From Bacteroidota bacterium (GTDB lineage Bacteria; Bacteroidota; Bacteroidia; UBA7662): 5,172 bases of DNA. The translations under genes and the position numbers were made by a program. Where the stretch lies: NCBI GenBank assembly GCA_016868485.1, contig VGGT01000146.1:1-5172 (forward strand). Direction: 5' to 3'. Below the pieces are notes generated by a model that saw only the letters and a program-made list of their open reading frames with translations, searched no databases and was not told the origin of the DNA. Of this stretch, positions 1 to 5,172 are shown piece by piece; the stretch's first letter is position 1, and each line of letters opens with the position of its first letter.

Positions 1-108
1 AACCAAACCCCTACCCTGAGCGGTCGGCATCAATGCCCAACGCTGAGTACTCGGAACCAATCCCCTACGCCGACCAAGGCCAATCAACCAAAGCAACGCT
101 GGTTGGTG
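1..108 (+). repeat. Degenerate 27-base tandem repeat (nine-residue repeat in frame 1)
   Basis: Four units with 27-base spacing start at 1, 28, 55 and 82. Units 1 and 2 agree at 18 of 27 positions by eye. The first 16 bases of units 1 and 3 agree at 14. Read in the same frame as the following lipoprotein gene, the units give NQTPTLSGR, HQCPTLSTR, NQSPTPTKA and NQPKQRWLV. Several differences between units are silent in that frame (CCT/CCA, ACC/ACG, AGC/AGT), which hints that it is or was translated. The last unit is badly decayed and runs into the signal peptide. The core also resembles the repeat array at 3386-3526, so it could instead be a dispersed intergenic repeat that happens to stay open. 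Confidence 0.5.
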
Positions 109-1419
109 TCTTGGTTCAACGTCCTGGTCGCCCTTTGCTTGATGGTCTTGGGGGGATGCCGGCAAGATGAGGGGCCCTTGGGGCTGAACCTGCTTCCCGC
201 GGTAGATGGTGTGAATGTGTTCCTTTCAGACACCTTCCCCATCAGCATGCAGACCCTCAGAGAAGGAAAACTGGAGTCGCAACAGCCGCCACGATTGGCA
301 GCGGGTGAAATGCAAGATGATGAAACAGGCAATGCCCGGGTGGGCTTTGTAGCCCAACTGAGGCTCAATGCAGAGAATATAGACCTGGGCGACACGCTTT
401 CTGGCGATTCGTTGGTGATGATCCTCAATTTATCGGGGTTTTATGGCGATTCGAGCAGCCTCATGCGCATAAGGGTATGGGAAATCACAGAGCCGCAGTC
501 GGTCGACAGCATCTACTACCAGTGGCAGGCCCCCAGAACAAAGCCTGAGCCGCTGGGCGAGGCCATGTACACCTTCTCCAGCAACGCCATCGCCGAGGTG
601 AGTGAACCACAACCCAATGGGAGCGATTCGATTTTCCGGTATGGCAACCAGATTCGAATTCCGCTTCGCCAAGAACTCATGAACCGGATCCTGTCCGTTA
701 GTGATAGTCCGGCCCTCGCCAACAACAACAATTTCCTCAATTTTTTCAATGGCATATACGTTACGGCCGAACGGGTAGATGCGGCCTCCACGGGGTGTGT
801 ACTCTACTTTTTGGGCAGTTCGCTGCGCACGGGCTTGAACCTCTACTACCGAACCGCGGGAAAACGCACACGGTTCGACATCAGTATGAACAGCCAGTCC
901 GCACGGCGCAATGCCTTTTTTAGTGACCCACGCGGCAGCCGGGCGGCAGCTGCATTAAATCCGGACGCCCTCCAATTGCCCTATGCACAGGTGCAGGCAG
1001 GGGGCTACCTCAAAGCCCTTGTCCAATTTCCGGGCATTCGATCGCTCGGGGGTGGCCGGACCGTGGTGGTGAACAAGGCCCAACTGGTGTTTCCGGTGGC
1101 AGAAGGCAGCTACAGCTACCCCTTCACAGCTCCCGAACGCTTGTTTTTGGTAGTGGCCGACTCCACAGGCGGCAATTCCACCAACCTGATGCCCGATTTA
1201 TTGGAACCCTACTACGGAGGCGAATGGCGCGACAGTTCCTACACCTTCATCATCAACCGATACATGCAATCGCTTTTACAGGGCACCACCCCCGATCGGG
1301 GGCTCGTGTTGCTGCCGGGTAATGCCATTCATTCCCTCAATCGGGCGGTGTTGAATACCCAAAATGCGGCGGGTCGCCGGCCCAAACTGATATTACATTA
1401 TACCCTGTTGCCGCGTTAA
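103..1419 (+). CDS. DUF4270 family lipoprotein, function unknown
   Basis: This is a 438-residue secreted lipoprotein that I place in the DUF4270 family from its beginning (lipobox Cys, acidic residues, then LGLNLLP and a V-x-V-x-L-S-D-T-F strand), its length, its ending (RPKLILHYTLLPR) and its position before glmS. Residues 3-18 are a hydrophobic signal segment, and L16-G17-G18-C19 is a signal peptidase II lipobox. The residues after the Cys (R-Q-D-E) resemble the Bacteroidota lipoprotein export signal K/R-plus-acidic pattern, so surface exposure is inferred. The rest is polar and beta-rich with no catalytic motif I recognise. The start is uncertain. TTG at 103 and GTG at 106 are the only near-start codons that give a normal signal peptide, and no Shine-Dalgarno sequence is visible. 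With either start the n-region lacks positive charge. The frame is open to base 1 and upstream residues KANQPKQRW would supply that charge, so the gene may begin outside the window. The family call is from memory and the function is unknown. Confidence 0.85.
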   Translation: MVSWFNVLVALCLMVLGGCRQDEGPLGLNLLPAVDGVNVFLSDTFPISMQTLREGKLESQQPPRLAAGEMQDDETGNARVGFVAQLRLNAENIDLGDTLSGDSLVMILNLSGFYGDSSSLMRIRVWEITEPQSVDSIYYQWQAPRTKPEPLGEAMYTFSSNAIAEVSEPQPNGSDSIFRYGNQIRIPLRQELMNRILSVSDSPALANNNNFLNFFNGIYVTAERVDAASTGCVLYFLGSSLRTGLNLYYRTAGKRTRFDISMNSQSARRNAFFSDPRGSRAAAALNPDALQLPYAQVQAGGYLKALVQFPGIRSLGGGRTVVVNKAQLVFPVAEGSYSYPFTAPERLFLVVADSTGGNSTNLMPDLLEPYYGGEWRDSSYTFIINRYMQSLLQGTTPDRGLVLLPGNAIHSLNRAVLNTQNAAGRRPKLILHYTLLPR

Positions 1420-1482
1420 ACGATTGGAGAATTTACCTATTTTTCGGTAGTAAACCATTACGCAGCAATCACTTCTAAGGCT

Positions 1483-1490
1483 TACCTTTG
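1483..1490 (+). promoter_or_regulatory. Probable glmS promoter, -7 element TACCTTTG
   Basis: TACCTTTG matches the Bacteroidota -7 consensus TAnnTTTG exactly and lies 29 bases before the glmS ATG. Transcription would start near 1494 and leave an A-rich leader of about 25 bases without a Shine-Dalgarno sequence, which is usual in this phylum. No good -33 TTTG is visible about 20 bases upstream. The 100-base gap after the lipoprotein gene holds no convincing terminator, so readthrough is also possible. No glmS ribozyme could fit in the leader. Confidence 0.55.
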
Positions 1491-1519
1491 TCTTTGTCTT
1501 AAGAAAAACACAAAAAACT

Positions 1520-3361
1520 ATGTGCGGAATTGTAGCGTATGTAGGCGACCAGCAAGCGGCGCCCATTCTCATTAAAGGTTTAAAGCGCTTGGAATATCGG
1601 GGCTATGACAGTGCCGGCATCGCTTTATTGGACAGTAAAAGGAACATTAAAGCCTATAAAAAGGCTGGAAAAGTGGCGGAATTAGTACAATTGCTCAAGG
1701 ATTCCGACATAACGGGTAATATCGGTATTGGTCATACCCGATGGGCCACGCACGGTGAGCCAAACGACATCAATGCACACCCCCATTTTGGGCACAACCG
1801 TACGCTGGCATTGGTGCACAACGGCATCATCGAGAACTACGCCGCATTAAAAGTTCAGTTGACCACACAGGGTCACAGCTTCAGCAGCGAGACCGATACC
1901 GAGGTCCTCACCCACCTGATCGAGTCTATTTATGAATCGGAGGATGTGAATTTTGAGGAAGCCGTTCGCTTGGCTTTGAATCAGGTGGTGGGTGCCTACG
2001 CCATTGTTGTGATTTCTAAAGAGGATCCTGAGACCATTGTTGCGGCCCGCAAAGGTTCGCCCTTGGTCATTGGTATTGGCGTGAACGAATACTACCTGGC
2101 ATCGGACGCATCGCCCATCATTGAATACACCAAGAGTGTGGTGTACCTCAACGACAGCGAGGTGGCGGTCATCAAAAACCGATCCTTGTCGATCAAAACG
2201 GTGGCCAACGAAAAGAAGAATGCCCTTGTTCAGGAATTAAGTCTTCAGCTTGAGGCGATCGAAAAAGGCGGCTTCGAACATTTCATGCTGAAGGAAATCT
2301 ACGAACAGCCCCGTTCCATCTACGACTCCATGCGCGGACGGGTTACGGCGAATGGCGGACACCTGCACTTGGGGGGCTTGGCCGATCATCAGTTTAGACT
2401 CATGAACGCACGCCGCATCATCATTGTGGCCTGCGGCACCAGTTGGCATGCGGGATTGGTGGGTGAGTATTTGTTCGAAGAATTCATGCGCATACCCACC
2501 GAGGTGGAATACGCATCGGAATTCCGCTACCGCAACCCCCTCATTTTCCCTGGAGATGTGGTGATTGCCATTTCTCAATCGGGCGAAACCGCCGACACGT
2601 TGGCGGCCATTGAATTGGCGCGGCAGCAAGGTGCCACTGTTCTCGGGGTTTGCAATGTTGTGGGCTCCTCAATTCCTCGGGCCACCCACGGCGGTTCCTA
2701 CACCCATGCCGGCCCGGAGATCGGCGTTGCATCCACCAAGGCCTTCACGGCCCAGGTCACGGTGCTCACCATGATGGCCCTGTGGATCGGGCACAAAAAG
2801 GGCAATATGTCGCAATCCGAACTGAACAGCTTCTTGGTCGAATTCGAGCAGATTCCAGCCAAGGTGGAAAAAGCCTTGGAATCGGAGCCCCTGGTGCGCG
2901 ACATCGCCGCCCAGTTTAAAGATGCGCGCAACTTCCTTTACCTGGGTCGCGGGTATAATTTCCCTGTGGCCCTAGAGGGCGCCCTCAAACTCAAGGAAAT
3001 CTCGTATATCCACGCGGAGGGCTACCCCGCTGCCGAAATGAAGCACGGCCCCATCGCGCTGATCGACGAGGAGATGCCCGTGGTGTTTATCGCCACACAG
3101 GGCCCACAATACGAAAAAGTAGTGAGCAACATACAGGAGGTGAAGGCGCGCAAAGGAAAGATTATATCGATCGTTACCGAAGGAGACACCGAGGTGCGGC
3201 GCATTTCCGACTACACCATTGAGGTGCCCGACACCCCAGAATCGCTCAACCCACTCGTTTGTTCAATTCCCCTGCAATTGCTCGCCTACCACATCGCCAT
3301 ACTGCGCGGATGCAACGTCGACCAACCCCGAAACCTCGCCAAGAGCGTTACAGTAGAGTAA
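1520..3361 (+). CDS. glmS: Glutamine--fructose-6-phosphate aminotransferase (isomerizing)
   Basis: GlmS makes glucosamine-6-phosphate from fructose-6-phosphate and glutamine in the cytoplasm, the first committed step to UDP-GlcNAc for peptidoglycan and LPS. The 613 residues are close to the E. coli enzyme (609). The N-terminal class II glutaminase domain (about 1-225) has the nucleophile C2 in MCGIV, exposed after Met removal, HTRWATHG at 72-79, HNGIIENY at 100-107 and D126 in SETDTEV. Two SIS sugar-isomerase domains follow (about 290-420 and 463-600), with CGTSWHA at 305-311, SQSGETADT at 352-360 and EIGVASTKAFT at 400-410. The second holds the residues equivalent to E. coli K485, E488 and H504 at K490, E493 and H509. 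The C-terminal tail DQPRNLAKSVTVE is canonical and closes the active site. The ATG at 1520 is fixed by the catalytic Cys2. No lesion is seen. The gene follows the DUF4270 lipoprotein gene on the same strand and converges with hipA across the repeat array. Confidence 0.98.
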   Translation: MCGIVAYVGDQQAAPILIKGLKRLEYRGYDSAGIALLDSKRNIKAYKKAGKVAELVQLLKDSDITGNIGIGHTRWATHGEPNDINAHPHFGHNRTLALVHNGIIENYAALKVQLTTQGHSFSSETDTEVLTHLIESIYESEDVNFEEAVRLALNQVVGAYAIVVISKEDPETIVAARKGSPLVIGIGVNEYYLASDASPIIEYTKSVVYLNDSEVAVIKNRSLSIKTVANEKKNALVQELSLQLEAIEKGGFEHFMLKEIYEQPRSIYDSMRGRVTANGGHLHLGGLADHQFRLMNARRIIIVACGTSWHAGLVGEYLFEEFMRIPTEVEYASEFRYRNPLIFPGDVVIAISQSGETADTLAAIELARQQGATVLGVCNVVGSSIPRATHGGSYTHAGPEIGVASTKAFTAQVTVLTMMALWIGHKKGNMSQSELNSFLVEFEQIPAKVEKALESEPLVRDIAAQFKDARNFLYLGRGYNFPVALEGALKLKEISYIHAEGYPAAEMKHGPIALIDEEMPVVFIATQGPQYEKVVSNIQEVKARKGKIISIVTEGDTEVRRISDYTIEVPDTPESLNPLVCSIPLQLLAYHIAILRGCNVDQPRNLAKSVTVE

Positions 3362-3392
3362 GGTTAGTTGGAGGTTCATTGCCAGCCTAACC
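3362..3392 (+). terminator. Candidate stem-loop after glmS (no T-tract)
   Basis: GGTTAG at 3362-3367, immediately after the glmS stop, pairs perfectly with CTAACC at 3387-3392. TGG/CCA can add an inner helix separated by a small internal loop. The right arm belongs to the first full unit of the repeat array. No run of T follows, so this is not a classical intrinsic terminator. It could slow polymerase or protect the 3' end of the glmS transcript. Confidence 0.3.
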
Positions 3393-3526
3393 GCTAAGCT
3401 CTGGGTACACATGCTATCCTAACCGCTAAGCTCTGGGTACACATGCTATCCTAAACGCTAAGCGTTCGGTGCACATGCCAGCCTAATTGCTGTGCGTTAG
3501 GTACACAAAGTCTTTGTACATGCTAT
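3373..3526. repeat. 32-base tandem repeat array between glmS and hipA, ending inside hipA
   Basis: Units start at 3386, 3418, 3450 and 3482 with an exact 32-base period and no spacers. Units 1 and 2 are identical over all 32 bases. Unit 3 is diverged and contains the perfect inverted repeat AACGCT-A-AGCGTT (3454-3466). Unit 4 carries CCTAA...TTAGG (3482-3486, 3497-3501) and then an extra 13 bases (3507-3519) before ATGCTATC resumes at 3520-3527. A partial unit 0 (about 3373-3385) lies in phase: TGCCAGCCTAA at 3380 recurs at 3476, exactly 96 bases on. A composite of units 3 and 4 gives the palindrome CCTAACGCTAAGCGTTAGG, so the units may be decayed copies of a hairpin element. Unit 4 encodes the last residues and stop codon of hipA. 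The array separates two convergent genes and could act as a bidirectional barrier to transcription. Confidence 0.9.
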
Positions 3527-4772
3527 CAATGATCTTTGAAGGTATTCCTAGATCATGTGCATTCTTTCGCCAGGACTGTACGCTGTCTTGGATCTCCTCA
3601 ACGATCGATAAATAGTTTTTGACCGTATACTTTTGAGCGATCATTTGAACGTCTTCCAAGTTGATGTTTACCCTTTTGTTGTTTATCGACAGCGCCCGCG
3701 ATGTTTTTTGGTAATTCAAAAGGGGATTTAGAGCGTATGTGACGTCATAAGCGGGCGAAATATTCCAACGATCATTCAATTTGTCGTAGATGAAACTATG
3801 ATTTTTTAGGTGGTCATCTTTGTTCGCAAATACGATATTGAAGACCATTCGCCTAAAAAGCTCTTCGATTTCTGAATGGGGTAAATCCAAGAAAAGAGAC
3901 AATTCAAATAGATTTTCATAGGAAGACTTGGCTGGATCCTTAAAATCCCAACCCGTAAGGCCACATGCCGTTAAAACGTGCTTTTTTTCTCCATCCACGC
4001 GATCAAATCGTTTCGTGGCAAAATGCAGGCCATCTATTATTTTCGAATCCATCATGTTTATTCCACCATAGATTGATGCGAGATAATAGGAGTATTCAAT
4101 CCTCTCCCTATGGTAACCCAGGGAATCATCAACATTTAATTTGATGATATAATGCTCGTATTCCTTAGAAAAATTGATGTCTCCAGGGAATATCCTTCCG
4201 TCTGATTTTCTTTCGGCTATTAATATTTTTGGTCTTGCACCCCCCGCGGAGGAGCCCATTTTGAAGATATTAAGCAGTGATTCATGGTTCAATTGCTCGG
4301 CAGAAGAAGCGCCTTTTATCTCTAAAACAAACTGCAGAATTTCAACGATTTCCTCCAAGTTAATGGCCGATGTTTGGGGTAGATCTTTCCCGGGTTTATA
4401 TTCAAAAGCACCCATCCCACGATCAGAAACATAGGCCAATTGCTCGATGGCAGAAATATTTTCAAGCTTTATGTTCTTGCTTTCGAGCCAGGTTTTGAAG
4501 ATGATGTTTCCAAAAAGATCGGGCAGCGAATCGGCAAAAATGGGTGGCAATCCCCTAAAAGTATCGCCATTAAATTGTTTAAAAACCTGCACTTCTTTAA
4601 CTCGCTTAATCATGCGCGCCTTGGGAATCAGATGGAGGTACTGGTTGCCCGCAAGGAAATCCGGATTATACTGAAAATAGGATACCGCACGATGGGCATC
4701 CCAACCCAGGGACCCGATTTCAAGGTCAAAACAGAAAACCCTAATTAAATCTTGGCGGGCTAAACGAGCCAT
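3483..4772 (-). CDS. hipA: HipA family serine/threonine kinase toxin
   Basis: This is the toxin of a type II toxin-antitoxin pair. HipA kinases phosphorylate translation targets (glutamyl-tRNA synthetase in E. coli) and induce growth arrest or persistence; the target here is unknown. The 429 residues match full-length HipA (E. coli 440), with an N-terminal subdomain (about 10-100, including WDAHRAVSYFQYNPDFL) and a C-terminal kinase domain. Visible motifs are the Gly-rich loop GSSAGGARPK at 173-182, whose S174 aligns with the autophosphorylated Ser150 of E. coli, YIIKLN at 208-213 with the ATP-binding Lys K211, KRFDR at 254-258, the catalytic segment NKDDHLKN at 317-324 (D319 matching D309) and the metal-binding D343 in SPAYDV. 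All key residues are present, so an active kinase is expected. The ATG at 4772 lies one base after the hipB stop, suggesting translational coupling. The last seven residues and the TAG stop come from a unit of the 32-base array. G+C is lower than in glmS, which suggests transfer. Confidence 0.95.
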   Translation of the reverse strand: MARLARQDLIRVFCFDLEIGSLGWDAHRAVSYFQYNPDFLAGNQYLHLIPKARMIKRVKEVQVFKQFNGDTFRGLPPIFADSLPDLFGNIIFKTWLESKNIKLENISAIEQLAYVSDRGMGAFEYKPGKDLPQTSAINLEEIVEILQFVLEIKGASSAEQLNHESLLNIFKMGSSAGGARPKILIAERKSDGRIFPGDINFSKEYEHYIIKLNVDDSLGYHRERIEYSYYLASIYGGINMMDSKIIDGLHFATKRFDRVDGEKKHVLTACGLTGWDFKDPAKSSYENLFELSLFLDLPHSEIEELFRRMVFNIVFANKDDHLKNHSFIYDKLNDRWNISPAYDVTYALNPLLNYQKTSRALSINNKRVNINLEDVQMIAQKYTVKNYLSIVEEIQDSVQSWRKNAHDLGIPSKIIDSMYKDFVYLTHSN

Positions 4773-4773
4773 A

Positions 4774-5043
4774 CTAATAGATGGATTCTATTTCATGGCA
4801 GTCGTCAATTTTCGATTGAATGTAATCGTTAAACGACTCAATTTCACCGAAAAACTGAAGGATCAAAAGGTAGGTATCCAAGGTGACATTATTGCCTCGT
4901 TCTGCATTTTGTATCGTAATTCTTGAGCGGTTTAATCGTTGTGCCAGTTCTACCTGCGTCAATTTTCTGCGCACCCTCATGCTCTTGATGAGCGCACCCA
5001 TAGCTATTTTTACATCACTGACTCGAACATTAGAAAATTCCAT
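4774..5043 (-). CDS. hipB: HipB-like XRE family antitoxin and autorepressor
   Basis: This small DNA-binding protein is expected to neutralise HipA by complex formation and to repress its own operon. From ATG 5043 it is 89 residues, the size of E. coli HipB (88). A Cro/C1 helix-turn-helix spans about residues 13-65, with LTQVELAQRL as the first helices and NRSRITIQNAERG (38-50) as turn and recognition helix. The short tail (FNDYIQSKIDDCHEIESIY) may contact the toxin. The frame stays open to an ATG at 5130, giving 118 residues, but the added part is hydrophobic, atypical for the family, and encoded across the TATATTTG promoter, so I reject that start. ATG 5052 (92 residues) remains possible but would leave a leader of under 10 bases. 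hipA follows after a single base, so the two genes form an operon. The right-hand limit of the transcript is the promoter at 5064-5071. Confidence 0.88.
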   Translation of the reverse strand: MEFSNVRVSDVKIAMGALIKSMRVRRKLTQVELAQRLNRSRITIQNAERGNNVTLDTYLLILQFFGEIESFNDYIQSKIDDCHEIESIY

Positions 5044-5047
5044 ATCA

Positions 5048-5065
5048 TGCATAAAATAATATGCA
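5048..5065. promoter_or_regulatory. Candidate HipB operator, TGCATA-N6-TATGCA
   Basis: A perfect inverted repeat with six-base arms and a six-base AT spacer is centred at 5056.5. It overlaps the downstream end of the probable hipB -7 element and covers the expected transcription start and the alternative ATG at 5052. E. coli HipB binds palindromes with arms and spacer of similar scale (TATCC-N8-GGATA), so repression by a HipB dimer at this site is a reasonable inference. Only one copy is seen in the window. Confidence 0.5.
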
Positions 5066-5071
5066 AATATA
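5064..5071 (-). promoter_or_regulatory. Probable hipBA promoter, -7 element TATATTTG
   Basis: On the minus strand TATATTTG matches TAnnTTTG exactly. Transcription would begin near 5060, about 17 bases before the chosen hipB ATG at 5043. No clear -33 TTTG is found at the usual distance. The surroundings are very AT-rich, so a chance match is possible, but the position relative to hipB and to the inverted repeat fits well. Confidence 0.5.
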
Positions 5072-5091
5072 GAGAAAAATACAATAAAGTT

Positions 5092-5099
5092 TAATTTTG
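5092..5099 (+). promoter_or_regulatory. Possible divergent -7 element TAATTTTG
   Basis: A plus-strand exact match to TAnnTTTG lies back to back with the hipB promoter and points out of the window. An ATG at 5167 followed by only one further codon could be the start of a gene on that strand, but nothing more can be seen. There is no -33 match, and AT-rich sequence yields such hits by chance. Bases 5072-5172 otherwise hold nothing recognisable. Confidence 0.15.
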
Positions 5100-5172
5100 T
5101 ATCCTTAAAGCTACTGAGGGAGTAAAGCATGTGGATATAAGATTCAAAAGAAACCTAAGTGGTTGCATGAAG

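Noticed and set aside
3..170. Frame 3 reading frame as the C-terminus of an upstream gene (PNPYPERSASMPNAEYSEPIPYADQG...)
   Set aside because: It is open and protein-like at first, but it would overlap the lipoprotein signal-peptide region by 65 bases, and the repeat units are better conserved at the residue level in frame 1. Not excluded, because the left flank is missing.
84..791. Minus-strand reading frames opposite the lipoprotein gene
   Set aside because: They lie wholly or mostly antisense to a clear coding frame, match no recognisable family, and have no promoter or context.
1432..1454. Hairpin TTTAC...GTAAA as terminator of the lipoprotein gene
   Set aside because: Only a five-base AT-rich stem around a 13-base loop, and no T-tract follows it.
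1420..1519. glmS ribozyme or riboswitch in the glmS leader
   Set aside because: The ribozyme is a Firmicutes-type element of well over 100 bases; the gap is only 100 bases and the predicted leader about 25.
2237..2931. Minus- and plus-strand reading frames overlapping glmS
   Set aside because: They are shadows of the G+C-rich glmS codons; the glmS frame is complete and its motifs are intact.
3386..3508. CRISPR array
   Set aside because: The 32-base units abut each other with no spacers, the units diverge progressively, and no cas gene is in view.
4174..4748. Plus-strand reading frames opposite hipA
   Set aside because: They are antisense to a conserved kinase with all motifs present, and no family is recognisable.

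Overview
The window looks like chromosomal DNA from a member of the Bacteroidota. Two things point there. A DUF4270-type lipoprotein gene sits directly upstream of glmS, a neighbourhood I know from that phylum. The leaders are A-rich without Shine-Dalgarno sequences, and matches to the Bacteroidota -7 promoter element TAnnTTTG lie just upstream of glmS and of the antitoxin gene. I cannot name the genus.

Left part (1-3361, plus strand): a large DUF4270 lipoprotein of unknown function (103-1419) with a lipobox and an acidic tail of the kind that routes lipoproteins to the cell surface. It is followed after 100 bases by a complete, canonical glmS (1520-3361), glucosamine-6-phosphate synthase, the entry enzyme to UDP-GlcNAc, peptidoglycan and LPS precursors. 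glmS has its own probable promoter. The first ~108 bases are a degenerate 27-base repeat that reads as a nine-residue repeat in the same frame as the lipoprotein, and that frame is open to the window edge.

Middle (3362-3526): a contiguous 32-base tandem repeat array fills the gap between the convergent glmS and hipA genes. The array is not merely intergenic. Its last unit is the 3' end of hipA, and the other units look like copies of that end lacking 13 bases. Each copy keeps the V-[YH]-x-x-x-S-x-stop register.

Right part (3483-5172, minus strand): a hipBA type II toxin-antitoxin operon. HipB is a small XRE-type repressor/antitoxin and HipA a 429-residue Ser/Thr kinase toxin with its catalytic motifs intact. 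The hipB stop is one base from the hipA start, so the pair is probably translationally coupled. A perfect 6-6-6 inverted repeat overlaps the probable hipB promoter and is the likely autoregulatory operator. In the stretches counted, hipBA is clearly poorer in G+C than glmS, consistent with an acquired module inserted beside a housekeeping gene.

No RNA genes, insertion sequences, CRISPR arrays or replication origins were seen. The most unusual element is the repeat array and its homology with the hipA terminus.
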